In this document: piece after piece, positions 5,706 through 13,589 of the stretch
Numbering within the stretch: position 1 is the stretch's first letter
Layout of the letters: each line of letters opens with the position of its first letter
Source: Rhodobacter sp.
GTDB taxonomy: Bacteria > Pseudomonadota > Alphaproteobacteria > Rhodobacterales > Rhodobacteraceae
Assembly (NCBI GenBank): GCA_003536295.1
Contig: DPZQ01000046.1
Location: 1 to 21,624, forward strand
Direction: 5' to 3'
DNA length: 21,624 bases
Position numbers and translations under genes: made by a program
Notes under the pieces: generated by a model
What the model saw: the letters and a program-made list of their open reading frames with translations, nothing else
What the model was told of the DNA's origin: nothing
The model's database searches: none

Positions 5706-7304
5706 ATGACGCATGGAACAGTAAACCCCAGACTTCGTTTAGAAGATCAAGGCATCGAAAGTTTGGGAACGGTCTATTATAACCAGATAGAACCTGCGTT
5801 GATCGAACAGGCCATCAGCCGCAATGAAGGAAAACTTGGGCTTGGCGGTACGTTTCTTGTCACCACGGGCCAATTTACGGGCCGTTCTCCGAAAGACAAA
5901 TTCATTGTGCGTTCAAAAAACACCGAAGACTCGATTTGGTGGGAAAATAATGCCCCCATGACTGCCGACGCTTTTGCTACATTGCGCGCGGATATGTTGG
6001 CCCATATGCAGGGGAAAGATTATTTCGTCCAAGACCTGTTTGCAGGCGCTGATCCTGCGTATCGTTTGAATGTGCGTTTGGTCAATGAGCTGGCTTGGCA
6101 TGGTCTCTTCATTCGCCATATGTTGCGCCGACCTGCCCGCGACGAGCTGGAAAGCTTTGTCCCCGAATGGACTATCATCAACTGCCCGACCTTCAAAGCC
6201 GACCCAGCCCGCCACGGCTGCCGCTCGCAAACCGTTATTGCTATGAATTTCGACGAGAAGGTGATCTTAATTGGCAACACCGCCTACGCCGGTGAGAATA
6301 AAAAATCGGTCTTTACACTGCTAAACTATTTACTGCCCTCAAAAGGCGTGATGCCGATGCATTGCTCGGCCAATCATGCCACAGACAACCCTGATGATGT
6401 CGCCGTTTTCTTTGGCCTTTCAGGCACGGGCAAAACCACTTTATCTGCTGATCCGAATAGAACATTGCTGGGCGATGATGAACATGGCTGGTCACCCCAG
6501 GGCACCTTTAACTTTGAGGGCGGCTGCTACGCAAAAACCATCCATCTGTCCCAAGAAGCCGAGCCAGAAATTTTTGCAACCACCACTCGTTTTGGTACCG
6601 TGATCGAAAATATGGTTTTTGACACTGAAACGCTGAAACTTGATTTCGCAGATGACAGTCTGACCGCGAACATGCGCTGTGCCTATCCGCTTGAGGCGAT
6701 TTCAAACGCCTCATCAACAGGTTGTGGTGGCACACCGCGCAATATTATCATGCTGACCTGTGATGCTTTTGGCGTTTTGCCCCCCATTGCGAAACTGTCG
6801 CCCGCCCAAGCCATGTATCACTTTTTGTCGGGTTTTACCTCAAAGGTTGCGGGCACCGAGCGTGGGATCACCGAACCTCAGCCCACATTCTCAACATGTT
6901 TTGGTGCGCCCTTCATGCCGCGCCGTCCCGAAGTTTATGGTAAATTATTGCAAGATTATATCGCCAAAACGGGCGCGCAATGCTGGCTTGTGAATACAGG
7001 CTGGACGGGCGGCGCATTTGGCCAAGGGTCTCGTATGCCCATCAAAGCCACACGCGCTTTGCTGACCGCGGCGCTTACGGGAGCGCTAAATGCAGGCAGC
7101 TTCAAGAAGGATCCGAACTTCGGATTTGAAGTGCCTCAAGCCGTGCTTGGCATTGATGCCGGCTTGCTTGACCCGCGCTCAACTTGGGCAGACCCAAATG
7201 CTTATGATGCACAGGCGCGAAAATTGACTAGCATGTTTAGCGAAAACTTCGCCCAATATCTTCCCCATGTCGATGAAGACGTCAAATTAGCCGCGATTTC
7301 CTAA
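5706..7304 (+). CDS. pckA: Phosphoenolpyruvate carboxykinase (ATP)
   Basis: This 532-residue enzyme converts oxaloacetate and ATP to phosphoenolpyruvate and CO2, the entry step of gluconeogenesis. Conserved blocks are GRSPKDKFIV (59-68), the oxaloacetate-binding region; MHCSANH and the kinase-1a P-loop FFGLSGTGKTTLSAD (235-249); and LLGDDEHGW (254-262) for metal binding. GWTGGAFGQGSRMPIKATR lies near the C-terminus. ATG 5706 is preferred over the ATG at 5679: GGAGA (5696-5700) lies 5 bases upstream of it, and the protein then begins MTHGTVNPRLRLEDQGI as in relatives. It is divergent from the chvI fossil, the usual pckA/chvI arrangement. Regulation by the operators upstream is likely. Confidence 0.98.
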   Translation: MTHGTVNPRLRLEDQGIESLGTVYYNQIEPALIEQAISRNEGKLGLGGTFLVTTGQFTGRSPKDKFIVRSKNTEDSIWWENNAPMTADAFATLRADMLAHMQGKDYFVQDLFAGADPAYRLNVRLVNELAWHGLFIRHMLRRPARDELESFVPEWTIINCPTFKADPARHGCRSQTVIAMNFDEKVILIGNTAYAGENKKSVFTLLNYLLPSKGVMPMHCSANHATDNPDDVAVFFGLSGTGKTTLSADPNRTLLGDDEHGWSPQGTFNFEGGCYAKTIHLSQEAEPEIFATTTRFGTVIENMVFDTETLKLDFADDSLTANMRCAYPLEAISNASSTGCGGTPRNIIMLTCDAFGVLPPIAKLSPAQAMYHFLSGFTSKVAGTERGITEPQPTFSTCFGAPFMPRRPEVYGKLLQDYIAKTGAQCWLVNTGWTGGAFGQGSRMPIKATRALLTAALTGALNAGSFKKDPNFGFEVPQAVLGIDAGLLDPRSTWADPNAYDAQARKLTSMFSENFAQYLPHVDEDVKLAAIS

Positions 7305-7310
7305 GGCTTT

Positions 7311-7344
7311 GCCGCGCGCTAGAAAAAACCCTCTAACGCGCGGC
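7311..7344. terminator. GC-rich hairpin between convergent pckA and TSUP genes
   Basis: GCCGCGCG (7311-7318) pairs with CGCGCGGC (7337-7344). TAGA (7320-7323) pairs with TCTA (7332-7335), with one mismatch between the two helices and an 8-base loop. It begins 6 bases after the pckA stop and contains the stop of the convergent TSUP gene. No T run follows on either side, so it may protect 3' ends or assist termination rather than act as a classical terminator. Confidence 0.5.
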
Positions 7345-8095
7345 GCATCAAATTCAGACCTGCCACCAGCAACATGGCTTGAACAAGCCGATTGAACGTT
7401 AGTTCCGAAAGACAATCTTGCAGTCGAAACCCCAACGCCATGCCAGCCAAAGCCGGCACGCACAGTGCCGCCGAAAAGGGCACCGTCACAAGGTTTAAAA
7501 TGCCGGAGTACAAATGTGCCCCGAGAAGCGCAAAAGCCCCCAGCAAAAACACCACACCTTGAACGCGTGTCACTGTTTTTTTGTCAGCATTGATCGAAAA
7601 TAAATAAACCAACAAAGGTGGGCCCCAAACGCCTGCCAATCCGCCATAAAAACCTGCAACCACCCCCAAAGCCCATTCGGCGCGGCCTCGGTGGCGCAGC
7701 GGTAGGGCCAATGATTTTCCAAGTAAAAGCACCAGCGCATAGATCGAAGTCGGCAGACCCAACAGCAGAAAGAAAAGGCCTTGCGGAATGACGCGGACGA
7801 ACTGCGCGCTGATCATGATCATCACAAGCACCGCCGTTAAAAACCGCCAAAAAAACCGCGCGGTTTCAAGGGCGGGCCACAAGCCTTGGCGAAAGGCTTG
7901 CGAAAAATTGGTGACCAAGGTCGGCAAAATCAGTCCCGCTAAAGCCAGATCGGGCGTCAAAAATGAGGAAAGCGCACTGATCATAATCAAAGGCATCGCA
8001 AACCCTGTGACCCCTTTGACCAGCCCCGCCAATGCCCCCACCAAAAGCGAGATAGCAAAAGCAAAATTAGTAAGATTGGCCATGAAAAAACTCAA
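7319..8095 (-). CDS. TSUP family transporter (TauE/SafE-like membrane protein)
   Basis: This 258-residue integral membrane protein belongs to the sulfite exporter TauE/SafE (TSUP) family. About eight hydrophobic segments can be seen. The first holds LLVGALAGLVKGVTGFAMPL, the family's first repeat motif (G-x-G-F/TG type). The second half repeats it as GFYGGLAGVWGPPLLVYLF. The family exports or imports small anions, often sulfonates, sulfite or sulfoacetate; the substrate here is not predictable. The start overlaps the recO stop by 4 bases (ATGA), so it is the last gene of the long minus-strand operon. An ATG 4 codons further in is an alternative start. Confidence 0.9.
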   Translation of the reverse strand: MSFFMANLTNFAFAISLLVGALAGLVKGVTGFAMPLIMISALSSFLTPDLALAGLILPTLVTNFSQAFRQGLWPALETARFFWRFLTAVLVMIMISAQFVRVIPQGLFFLLLGLPTSIYALVLLLGKSLALPLRHRGRAEWALGVVAGFYGGLAGVWGPPLLVYLFSINADKKTVTRVQGVVFLLGAFALLGAHLYSGILNLVTVPFSAALCVPALAGMALGFRLQDCLSELTFNRLVQAMLLVAGLNLMRRALEGFF

Positions 8096-8823
8096 GCGTC
8101 CTCTTCCCTACGCGATAAAAGCGCGATCAAACGATTACGCGCCTCGGGCAAGGTGGTCAAAGTGCCATGTGATTGAATGGCTTTTTCTAAGAAAAATCCA
8201 GTCACCTGCAACCCTTGCAACAATTCATCTGCCATCGCGGGTCCTTGCCCAAGCAAGCAGTTTGGCAAGGGCAAAAGCCGATCAACCCAAGCCCCCGCCC
8301 CTTCCGGCGAGACGGCACGGCCTGTCTTTGGGCTTATGAAACGCAGGTTTTCACGGCTGCCCGTCACCACGCAGCGCGTCAAATCTAAACCGAATCCGAT
8401 TTCTTCCAGTAAATTAGCCTCCCACCTTAGGTACTTGACGGGCCAATCTGGTGCGTTTTCTAGCATTTTCAGCAAAATCATCGTGGCCTGCCAAAGATTG
8501 GGCTGGGCTTGGCGCTCAGCCAAACAAAGGCGCACCATCGCACAAATCGCATTAAGCCCTGCCAAAGTCAGGGCCTGCCCCATCAAGAGGGCACGGTTTT
8601 CCAACGACTCAACCGTAAAACTGCCGAGATGATCTTCTAAACGGGCGCGCCAAACGACGTACAACTGATTACCAATTTGCAAACTGGCTGCCATCTTGCG
8701 CGAGGCGCCACCACGCACCACGCCAAAATGACGGCCATGCGTTTTGCAGAACACCTCAAGAATAGCCGCGCTTTCGCCATGGGGCCTGCAAGACAAAATC
8801 GTTCCTTCGTCTTGCCAATCCAT
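8092..8823 (-). CDS. recO: DNA repair protein RecO
   Basis: This 243-residue protein loads RecA with RecF and RecR during recombinational repair of gaps. The N-terminal OB-fold begins DWQDEGTILSCRPHGESAAI, and VRGGASRKMAASLQIGN is the next family block. The helical C-terminal domain has LRWEANLLEEIGFGLDLTRC and VVTGSRENLRFISPKTGRAV. Length is normal for alphaproteobacteria. ATG 8823 is the only sensible start. It overlaps the TSUP gene by 4 bases and follows DUF1491 by 36 bases, keeping the common era-DUF1491-recO order. Confidence 0.95.
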   Translation of the reverse strand: MDWQDEGTILSCRPHGESAAILEVFCKTHGRHFGVVRGGASRKMAASLQIGNQLYVVWRARLEDHLGSFTVESLENRALLMGQALTLAGLNAICAMVRLCLAERQAQPNLWQATMILLKMLENAPDWPVKYLRWEANLLEEIGFGLDLTRCVVTGSRENLRFISPKTGRAVSPEGAGAWVDRLLPLPNCLLGQGPAMADELLQGLQVTGFFLEKAIQSHGTLTTLPEARNRLIALLSRREEDA

Positions 8824-8859
8824 CTACTGCCCCAAATTGCCAAGCATCATATCCAAGCC

Positions 8860-9192
8860 TTACGCTAGTCCGTCTTGATCCAACAGGCTCCGCCCCGCAC
8901 GATCTTCGACCTCGATCACCCACAAATCAGGATCACGGGCCTTTTGGCGCGACACGGCCGCGTCAATTTCCGCTTCCGGCCCTTGGGTTAAAACCTCCCA
9001 CAGGCGGGTACCACTTAGCATATCAAAGCGACGATGAAAAAGCTGGGCCTGCCCGTCAAGGGTCGAGAGTTTGACCAACACCGCTCCCGCTTGTGCATCT
9101 CCGCGCTTGACCAGATAGGCCATGATATCCGCCAAACGTAACCGCGCCAAATAGGCCGAGACCCAAAATTCCGCCGTTAATCTGGGTGTCAT
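8860..9192 (-). CDS. DUF1491 family protein
   Basis: This small protein of 110 residues has no assigned function. It matches the DUF1491 family, which is found almost only in alphaproteobacteria between era and recO. Family features are the start PRLTAEFWVSAYLARLRLA, the basic-hydrophobic GDAQAGAVLVKLSTLDG, and the acidic C-terminal half with DPDLWVIEVEDRAGRSLL. No signal peptide or membrane segment is visible, so it is probably cytoplasmic. It lies 28 bases after era and shares the operon. Confidence 0.88.
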   Translation of the reverse strand: MTPRLTAEFWVSAYLARLRLADIMAYLVKRGDAQAGAVLVKLSTLDGQAQLFHRRFDMLSGTRLWEVLTQGPEAEIDAAVSRQKARDPDLWVIEVEDRAGRSLLDQDGLA

Positions 9193-9220
9193 GGCCGCAG
9201 ATCCTTCAAAGGCCTAGCCC

Positions 9221-10165
9221 TTAGTTTCCGTCTTTATAATCAAGACCCATTTCGGTATAGCGCTCTGGCTCCTCAAGCCAATTTGGGCGCACTTTGACTT
9301 GTAAGAACAAATGCACAGGGCGATCTAGAAATTCGACAAGCTCGAGCCGTGCGGCTTGGCCGATAGCCTTGACCGTTTCACCCTTATTGCCCAAGACGAT
9401 GCCCTTGTGACCATCGCGCATCACATAGATCAATTGGTCAATACGTACCGACCCATCGGCGCGATCTTCCCAGTTTTCCGTCTCGACCGTCAACTGATAG
9501 GGTAGCTCTTCATGCAGCCGAAGGGTCAGCTTTTCGCGGGTAATTTCTGAGGCAATCATCCGCATCGGCAGGTCAGCCACTTGATCTTCGGGGTAAAACC
9601 AAGGGCCCACGGGCAATTGCACGCCTAGCCAAGACTTCAGCTTATCAACACCATGGCCTCGTTCTGCCGAAATCATAAAGGTCTCGGCAAAGTGGAAAGC
9701 CTCATTCAGTTTTGAAGCAAGAGCCAACAGAACTTCGGCTTTCACACGGTCAATCTTATTGATTGCCAAAGCCACTTGCTGACCGCGCGGTATGCGGTCG
9801 CGCATCGCATCGATAATGGCGGTGACACCGTTGGTCATGCCGCGGTGCGCCTCGACCATAAGTACAACGATGTCCGCATCCGCGGCCCCTCCCCAAGCGG
9901 CCGCAACCATAGCACGATCAAGGCGGCGGCGCGGTTGAAACAGACCCGGCGTGTCAACAAACACGATTTGCGCGACCCCTTCCATACATACACCGCGAAT
10001 GCGCGCGCGGGTGGTTTGAACCTTATGGGTCACAATTGAGACTTTGGCCCCGACCATTTTGTTAAGCAAGGTCGACTTTCCCGCATTCGGTTCGCCTATC
10101 AGGGCTACAAAGCCAGCGCGCGTGTCGCCATCGCCGCCAACCGCACGTTCGGTTTGGGCGGGCAT
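9221..10165 (-). CDS. era: Ribosome assembly GTPase Era
   Basis: This 314-residue GTPase binds the 3' end of 16S rRNA and checks small-subunit maturation. The G1 motif is GEPNAGKST (24-32). G3 is VDTPGLFQ and G4 is INKID. The C-terminal KH domain has IVLGNKGETVKAIGQAARLE. ATG 10165 is chosen: the protein then begins MPAQTERAVGG, slightly longer than E. coli Era, and it starts 4 bases after the rnc stop. The frame stays open upstream through the end of rnc, but that extension would read antifamily sequence. Translation is probably coupled to rnc, as no strong ribosome site is visible. Confidence 0.96.
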   Translation of the reverse strand: MPAQTERAVGGDGDTRAGFVALIGEPNAGKSTLLNKMVGAKVSIVTHKVQTTRARIRGVCMEGVAQIVFVDTPGLFQPRRRLDRAMVAAAWGGAADADIVVLMVEAHRGMTNGVTAIIDAMRDRIPRGQQVALAINKIDRVKAEVLLALASKLNEAFHFAETFMISAERGHGVDKLKSWLGVQLPVGPWFYPEDQVADLPMRMIASEITREKLTLRLHEELPYQLTVETENWEDRADGSVRIDQLIYVMRDGHKGIVLGNKGETVKAIGQAARLELVEFLDRPVHLFLQVKVRPNWLEEPERYTEMGLDYKDGN

Positions 10166-10169
10166 TTCA

Positions 10170-10859
10170 TCAATCACTTTGGTTCTCCAATCGCGCCAAA
10201 AGCGCCTTGGCGGCAGATTGTTCTGCCTGCCGCTTTGTTCCTGCACGCCCTTCGGCAACTTCGTTGTTTTGTAGCCTAACCTCAACCGTAAAATTGGGCT
10301 GATGGTCGGGCCCATCGCGGTTTAACTCGGTATAGGTTGGTGTCGTATAGCCGCGCGCTTGCGCCCATTCTTGGAGGGCGGTTTTTGCGTCACGCGCATC
10401 AAGATCAACATTTGCGATCCGTGCTCCCCAAAGCCGCAGCACAACCTGTTGAGCTGTTTCAAAACCCGCATCCAAAAAGATCGAAGCAATCAGCGCTTCC
10501 ATCGCATCGCCCAACAACGCCTCTTTGCGGCGCCCCCCAGACATTGTTTCTGAGCGCCCTAACTTAAGCACATCCCCCAAACCAATTTCGCGCGCTACAT
10601 CTGCACACGTTTCTTGGCGCACCAGCGCATTGAAACGCGGGGCCAGCTGTCCCTCGGCCGCACCGCGATCACCCATGAACAAAGCCTGCGCCATGGTCAG
10701 CGCCAACACGCGGTCGCCCAAAAATTCAAGCCGTTCATTAGATTGCCGTGTACTTGAAGAAATCGAAGCATGGGTCAGCGCTCGCACCAAAAGTTCGGGG
10801 TCACGGTAAGGATGCCCCAACCGCTGAGCAAATGCCGTAAGGTCAGCAGATATCTTCAC
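10170..10859 (-). CDS. rnc: Ribonuclease III
   Basis: This 229-residue double-strand-specific RNase processes rRNA precursors and structured mRNAs. The catalytic signature is NERLEFLGDRVLALTMA (about 40-56). The second acidic cluster is LLGDAMEALIASIFLDAG. The C-terminal dsRNA-binding domain has PTYTELNRDGPDHQPNFTVE and AKALLARLE. The start is GTG (10857-10859), overlapping the lepB stop as GTGA; the N-terminus MKISADLTAFAQRLGH fits relatives. It lies in the conserved lepB-rnc-era order. Confidence 0.96.
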   Translation of the reverse strand: MKISADLTAFAQRLGHPYRDPELLVRALTHASISSSTRQSNERLEFLGDRVLALTMAQALFMGDRGAAEGQLAPRFNALVRQETCADVAREIGLGDVLKLGRSETMSGGRRKEALLGDAMEALIASIFLDAGFETAQQVVLRLWGARIANVDLDARDAKTALQEWAQARGYTTPTYTELNRDGPDHQPNFTVEVRLQNNEVAEGRAGTKRQAEQSAAKALLARLENQSD

Positions 10860-11644
10860 TTAACCGCCTTAAAGAAGCGATCAAGCCGCCACGTCCAAAA
10901 GTAAAAAAGTGATTTACCCGCTGATGAAAACATGATTCGATCGGCCCGGCCGACCAAAAATTCTGCCGAAACAAAACCGACGCCGCCCACTGACTGCGAA
11001 AAGCGGCTGTCTTGGCTGTTGTCGCGGTTGTCGCCCATAAAGAAATAATGTCCTGCGGGAACGGTAAAGACATCGGTCATGTCAGAATAGCTGTCAACCT
11101 CGATATTGAGCACAGAATACACACGCCCGTTCGGCAATCTTTCCAAATAACGCGTCTTTTGGCACATACCCCCTTCACCCACTGGGCTATTTTGGCAACG
11201 TGGGCGATTACCCATCGGCCCTTGGGGCAGGTTCACTTCTTGAAAGGTGCCGTTAGGGGTTTGGGACACTTCACGTTCATTGATATAAACCACACCATGT
11301 TTGATTTGAACCCTATCACCAGGCAAGCCGATCAGTCGTTTAATGAAATCAGACCCATTCACCGGATGGCGAAACACCGCCACGTCACCGCGCTCGGGCT
11401 CGGACGCGAGAATGCGTCCCGCAATCGGGCAAGCCGAAAAGGGACAAGAATATCGCGAATATCCGTACGCCATTTTATTTACGAACAAAAAGTCCCCAAT
11501 TAACAAAGTGTCTTTCATCGAACCCGAAGGGATCCAAAAGGGTTGGAATAATAATGTGCGAAACAGGCCGGCAATCACCAGCGCGTAAAAAACAGTTTTA
11601 ACGGTTTCGACAAACCCACCGTCAGATTTAGAGTAACTGGCCAT
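10856..11644 (-). CDS. lepB: Signal peptidase I
   Basis: This 262-residue inner-membrane protease removes signal peptides from exported proteins. A single N-terminal membrane segment (about 16-35, VFYALVIAGLFRTLLF) is followed by the catalytic serine in IPSGSMKDTL (Ser42). The general-base lysine is Lys102 in DFIKRLIGLPGD. Box E is FMGDNRDNSQDSR. A Cys-containing insert after VNKMAYGYSRYSCP is common in alphaproteobacterial enzymes. It is the gene directly upstream of rnc and overlaps it. About 50 bases separate it from acpS; no strong promoter is obvious there. Confidence 0.96.
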   Translation of the reverse strand: MASYSKSDGGFVETVKTVFYALVIAGLFRTLLFQPFWIPSGSMKDTLLIGDFLFVNKMAYGYSRYSCPFSACPIAGRILASEPERGDVAVFRHPVNGSDFIKRLIGLPGDRVQIKHGVVYINEREVSQTPNGTFQEVNLPQGPMGNRPRCQNSPVGEGGMCQKTRYLERLPNGRVYSVLNIEVDSYSDMTDVFTVPAGHYFFMGDNRDNSQDSRFSQSVGGVGFVSAEFLVGRADRIMFSSAGKSLFYFWTWRLDRFFKAVK

Positions 11645-11694
11645 ATTCGTGCCTCATTAAATTTAGGGGAAAATGCGCGGCCCCAGCGCTCGTG

Positions 11695-12105
11695 TCAAGT
11701 TACAACGCGCAACTCGCGTGCTTCTATCACCACAAATGCCTGCGCCCAAGGATGATCGTCAGTCAAGGTCACATGCACCACCGCCTCATATCCGGGCGGG
11801 GTCATTTGCTTTAAACAGGTCGCAGCCCAGCCTGTCAGATGCATGACGGGCTGGCCAGATGGCAGGTTAGTTACCGCCATATCTTTCCAAGAAATCCCCA
11901 TGCGCAGCCCCGTACCCAGTGCCTTTGAGCAGGCCTCTTTCGCGGCCCAGCGCTTGGCAAAGGTCGCCGCAAAATGTGGGCGTTGTTCTGCGCGATTCTG
12001 TTCCTCAGAAGTGAAAACGCGGGTCTTGAATCGATCGCCGAAGCGGGCCAATGTAGTCGCGATTCGCTCAATGTTAGCCAGGTCAGACCCGATTCCCAAA
12101 ATCAT
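11695..12105 (-). CDS. acpS: Holo-[acyl-carrier-protein] synthase
   Basis: This 136-residue phosphopantetheinyl transferase of the AcpS type activates acyl carrier protein for fatty-acid synthesis using CoA. The magnesium-binding aspartate is Asp8 in ILGIGSDLANIERI. The second metal ligand, Glu57, lies in RWAAKEACSKALGTG. The end, HVTLTDDHPWAQAFVVIE, is typical of the family. The start overlaps the pdxJ stop by 4 bases. The pdxJ-acpS-lepB order is conserved in proteobacteria. Confidence 0.96.
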   Translation of the reverse strand: MILGIGSDLANIERIATTLARFGDRFKTRVFTSEEQNRAEQRPHFAATFAKRWAAKEACSKALGTGLRMGISWKDMAVTNLPSGQPVMHLTGWAATCLKQMTPPGYEAVVHVTLTDDHPWAQAFVVIEARELRVVT

Positions 12106-12851
12106 GCGCGCGCCATATCCATCAGACGGCGCATCTCCTCGATGGCGTTCCCAAGACCTAGAAACACCGCCTCACCAATTAAAAAATGTCCGACATTCAG
12201 TTCGGTTATTTCGGGAATAGCTGCAATGGGGGTCACATTTTCAAAGGTCAGCCCGTGGCCTGCATGAACTTCCAACCCTAAAGACTGCGCTAATGCCGCC
12301 CCTTTGCGCAGCGCGTCAAGTTCGGCTTCGACTTGAGCCAGGGAGCCTTCGGCATGAAGGTCTGAGTAATGTCCTGTGTGCAATTCGACCACTGCAGCCC
12401 CGATTCGCGCTGCGGCACGAATTTGGTTTTCATCATGACCAATGAACAGCGAAACGCGGCATCCCGCCGCAGACAGCGGTGCAATATAATGCGCCAAACG
12501 CATTTCGTCAGTCGCCACATCAAGCCCGCCTTCAGTCGTACGCTCTTCTCGCTTTTCGGGCACAAGGCAAACCGCATGCGGCTTGAGGCGCAAGGCCATT
12601 TCAGCCATTTGATCTGTTGGGGCACATTCAAAATTTAACGGCAGCCCAATGCCTGCACAAAGCGCATCCATATCGGCGTCTTGAATATGACGGCGATCTT
12701 CTCGTAAATGTGCAGTGATACCGTCAGCCCCCGCCGCTTCCGCCAAAAGGGCCGCACGCAAAGGGTCTGGCCAAGCAGTGCCACGCGCATTGCGCAGCGT
12801 TGCGATATGGTCAATATTCACGCCCAAACGTAGCTTATTTAAGACCTTCAT
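12102..12851 (-). CDS. pdxJ: Pyridoxine 5'-phosphate synthase
   Basis: This 249-residue TIM-barrel enzyme makes pyridoxine 5'-phosphate from deoxyxylulose 5-phosphate and 3-amino-2-oxopropyl phosphate, the last ring-forming step of the DXP-dependent vitamin B6 pathway. Family blocks are LGVNIDHIATLRNARGT, ADGITAHLREDRRHI, VVELHTGHYSDL and VHAGHGLTFENV, and ELNVGHFLIGEAVFLGL. ATG 12851 is preferred because GGAG lies 6 bases upstream; the in-frame GTG at 12872 adds 7 unsupported residues. Confidence 0.97.
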   Translation of the reverse strand: MKVLNKLRLGVNIDHIATLRNARGTAWPDPLRAALLAEAAGADGITAHLREDRRHIQDADMDALCAGIGLPLNFECAPTDQMAEMALRLKPHAVCLVPEKREERTTEGGLDVATDEMRLAHYIAPLSAAGCRVSLFIGHDENQIRAAARIGAAVVELHTGHYSDLHAEGSLAQVEAELDALRKGAALAQSLGLEVHAGHGLTFENVTPIAAIPEITELNVGHFLIGEAVFLGLGNAIEEMRRLMDMARA

Positions 12852-12899
12852 ATCAGCTCCTTTTAAGGGCACACCTGACCGCTTTTATTATAGAGGTCA

Positions 12900-13589
12900 T
12901 TATTTTTCTGAAAGATGTATTTTTTTCACCGCTTTTGCCAAGCGTCTTTTATCCATGGCCGCCAATGGCGCTTTAAGAAAACGACTCTTGGACATCCTAT
13001 CTTTAAATTTCGCAGTCCGTACTTTTTGATACGCAATTATAAAGGGCAAGGTCACATAATGCATGATGGTACCTGCAATCAGCCCTAAAATAACACCGCC
13101 TGCGCAATAGGGCCAAAAGATGGTTTTAAAAAAATTCCGAAGATTGTCCCAATGGCTTTGGGCGGGGGTGAAAAGAGTTCTGAAATTATACCAAAGTTCA
13201 CCCCACGCATTTACGAATGCTGATGTGACCGTATGGATATCAAGCGCTACCTCTATGCCCAGCATCGAATGGCCAAACTTAAGCGCAAAGATAGCAATGA
13301 TCGGGAAGGTCAACGGATTGCCTAGTAAGCTGGCCAACAGAGCTGCCAAAATATTACCACGAACTAGCCAAGCCACCAAGGCTGCCCCAAAAATATGTAA
13401 GCCAAAAAGCGGCGTGAAAGATATGAACGTTCCCGCAAAAATCCCGCGCGCGATGCGGTGCGGATTGTCGGGTAAACGGCGCATCCGATGCAACACATAT
13501 TGGCCCGCCCGTCTAAAGCCACCACGCGGGAAAAGCAACGAGCGCAATAAGTTTGGGACGGTGCGTTTCTCACGGCGCTTAAAAATCAC
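12900..13589 (-). CDS. DUF2062 domain-containing membrane protein
   Basis: This is a 229-residue protein of the DUF2062 family. The N-terminus is basic (about the first 25 residues). The family core is NPHRIARGIFAGTFISFTPL followed by FGLHIFGAALVAWLVRGN and LGNPLTFPIIA. A second hydrophobic stretch, FWPYCAGGVILGLIAG, is seen near residue 165. It is probably an inner-membrane protein of unknown function. The start is GTG 13589, overlapping the relA/spoT stop (GTGA). The C-terminal tail is rich in Lys and Arg. Confidence 0.88.
   Translation of the reverse strand: MIFKRREKRTVPNLLRSLLFPRGGFRRAGQYVLHRMRRLPDNPHRIARGIFAGTFISFTPLFGLHIFGAALVAWLVRGNILAALLASLLGNPLTFPIIAIFALKFGHSMLGIEVALDIHTVTSAFVNAWGELWYNFRTLFTPAQSHWDNLRNFFKTIFWPYCAGGVILGLIAGTIMHYVTLPFIIAYQKVRTAKFKDRMSKSRFLKAPLAAMDKRRLAKAVKKIHLSEK

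Noticed and set aside
7788..8339. Plus-strand open frame of 183 residues
   Set aside because: Antisense to recO and the TSUP gene, strongly basic, low-complexity composition typical of a shadow frame.
10166..10315. N-terminal extension of Era into rnc
   Set aside because: The extension overlaps the dsRNA-binding domain of RNase III and has no match to Era; ATG 10165 follows rnc directly.
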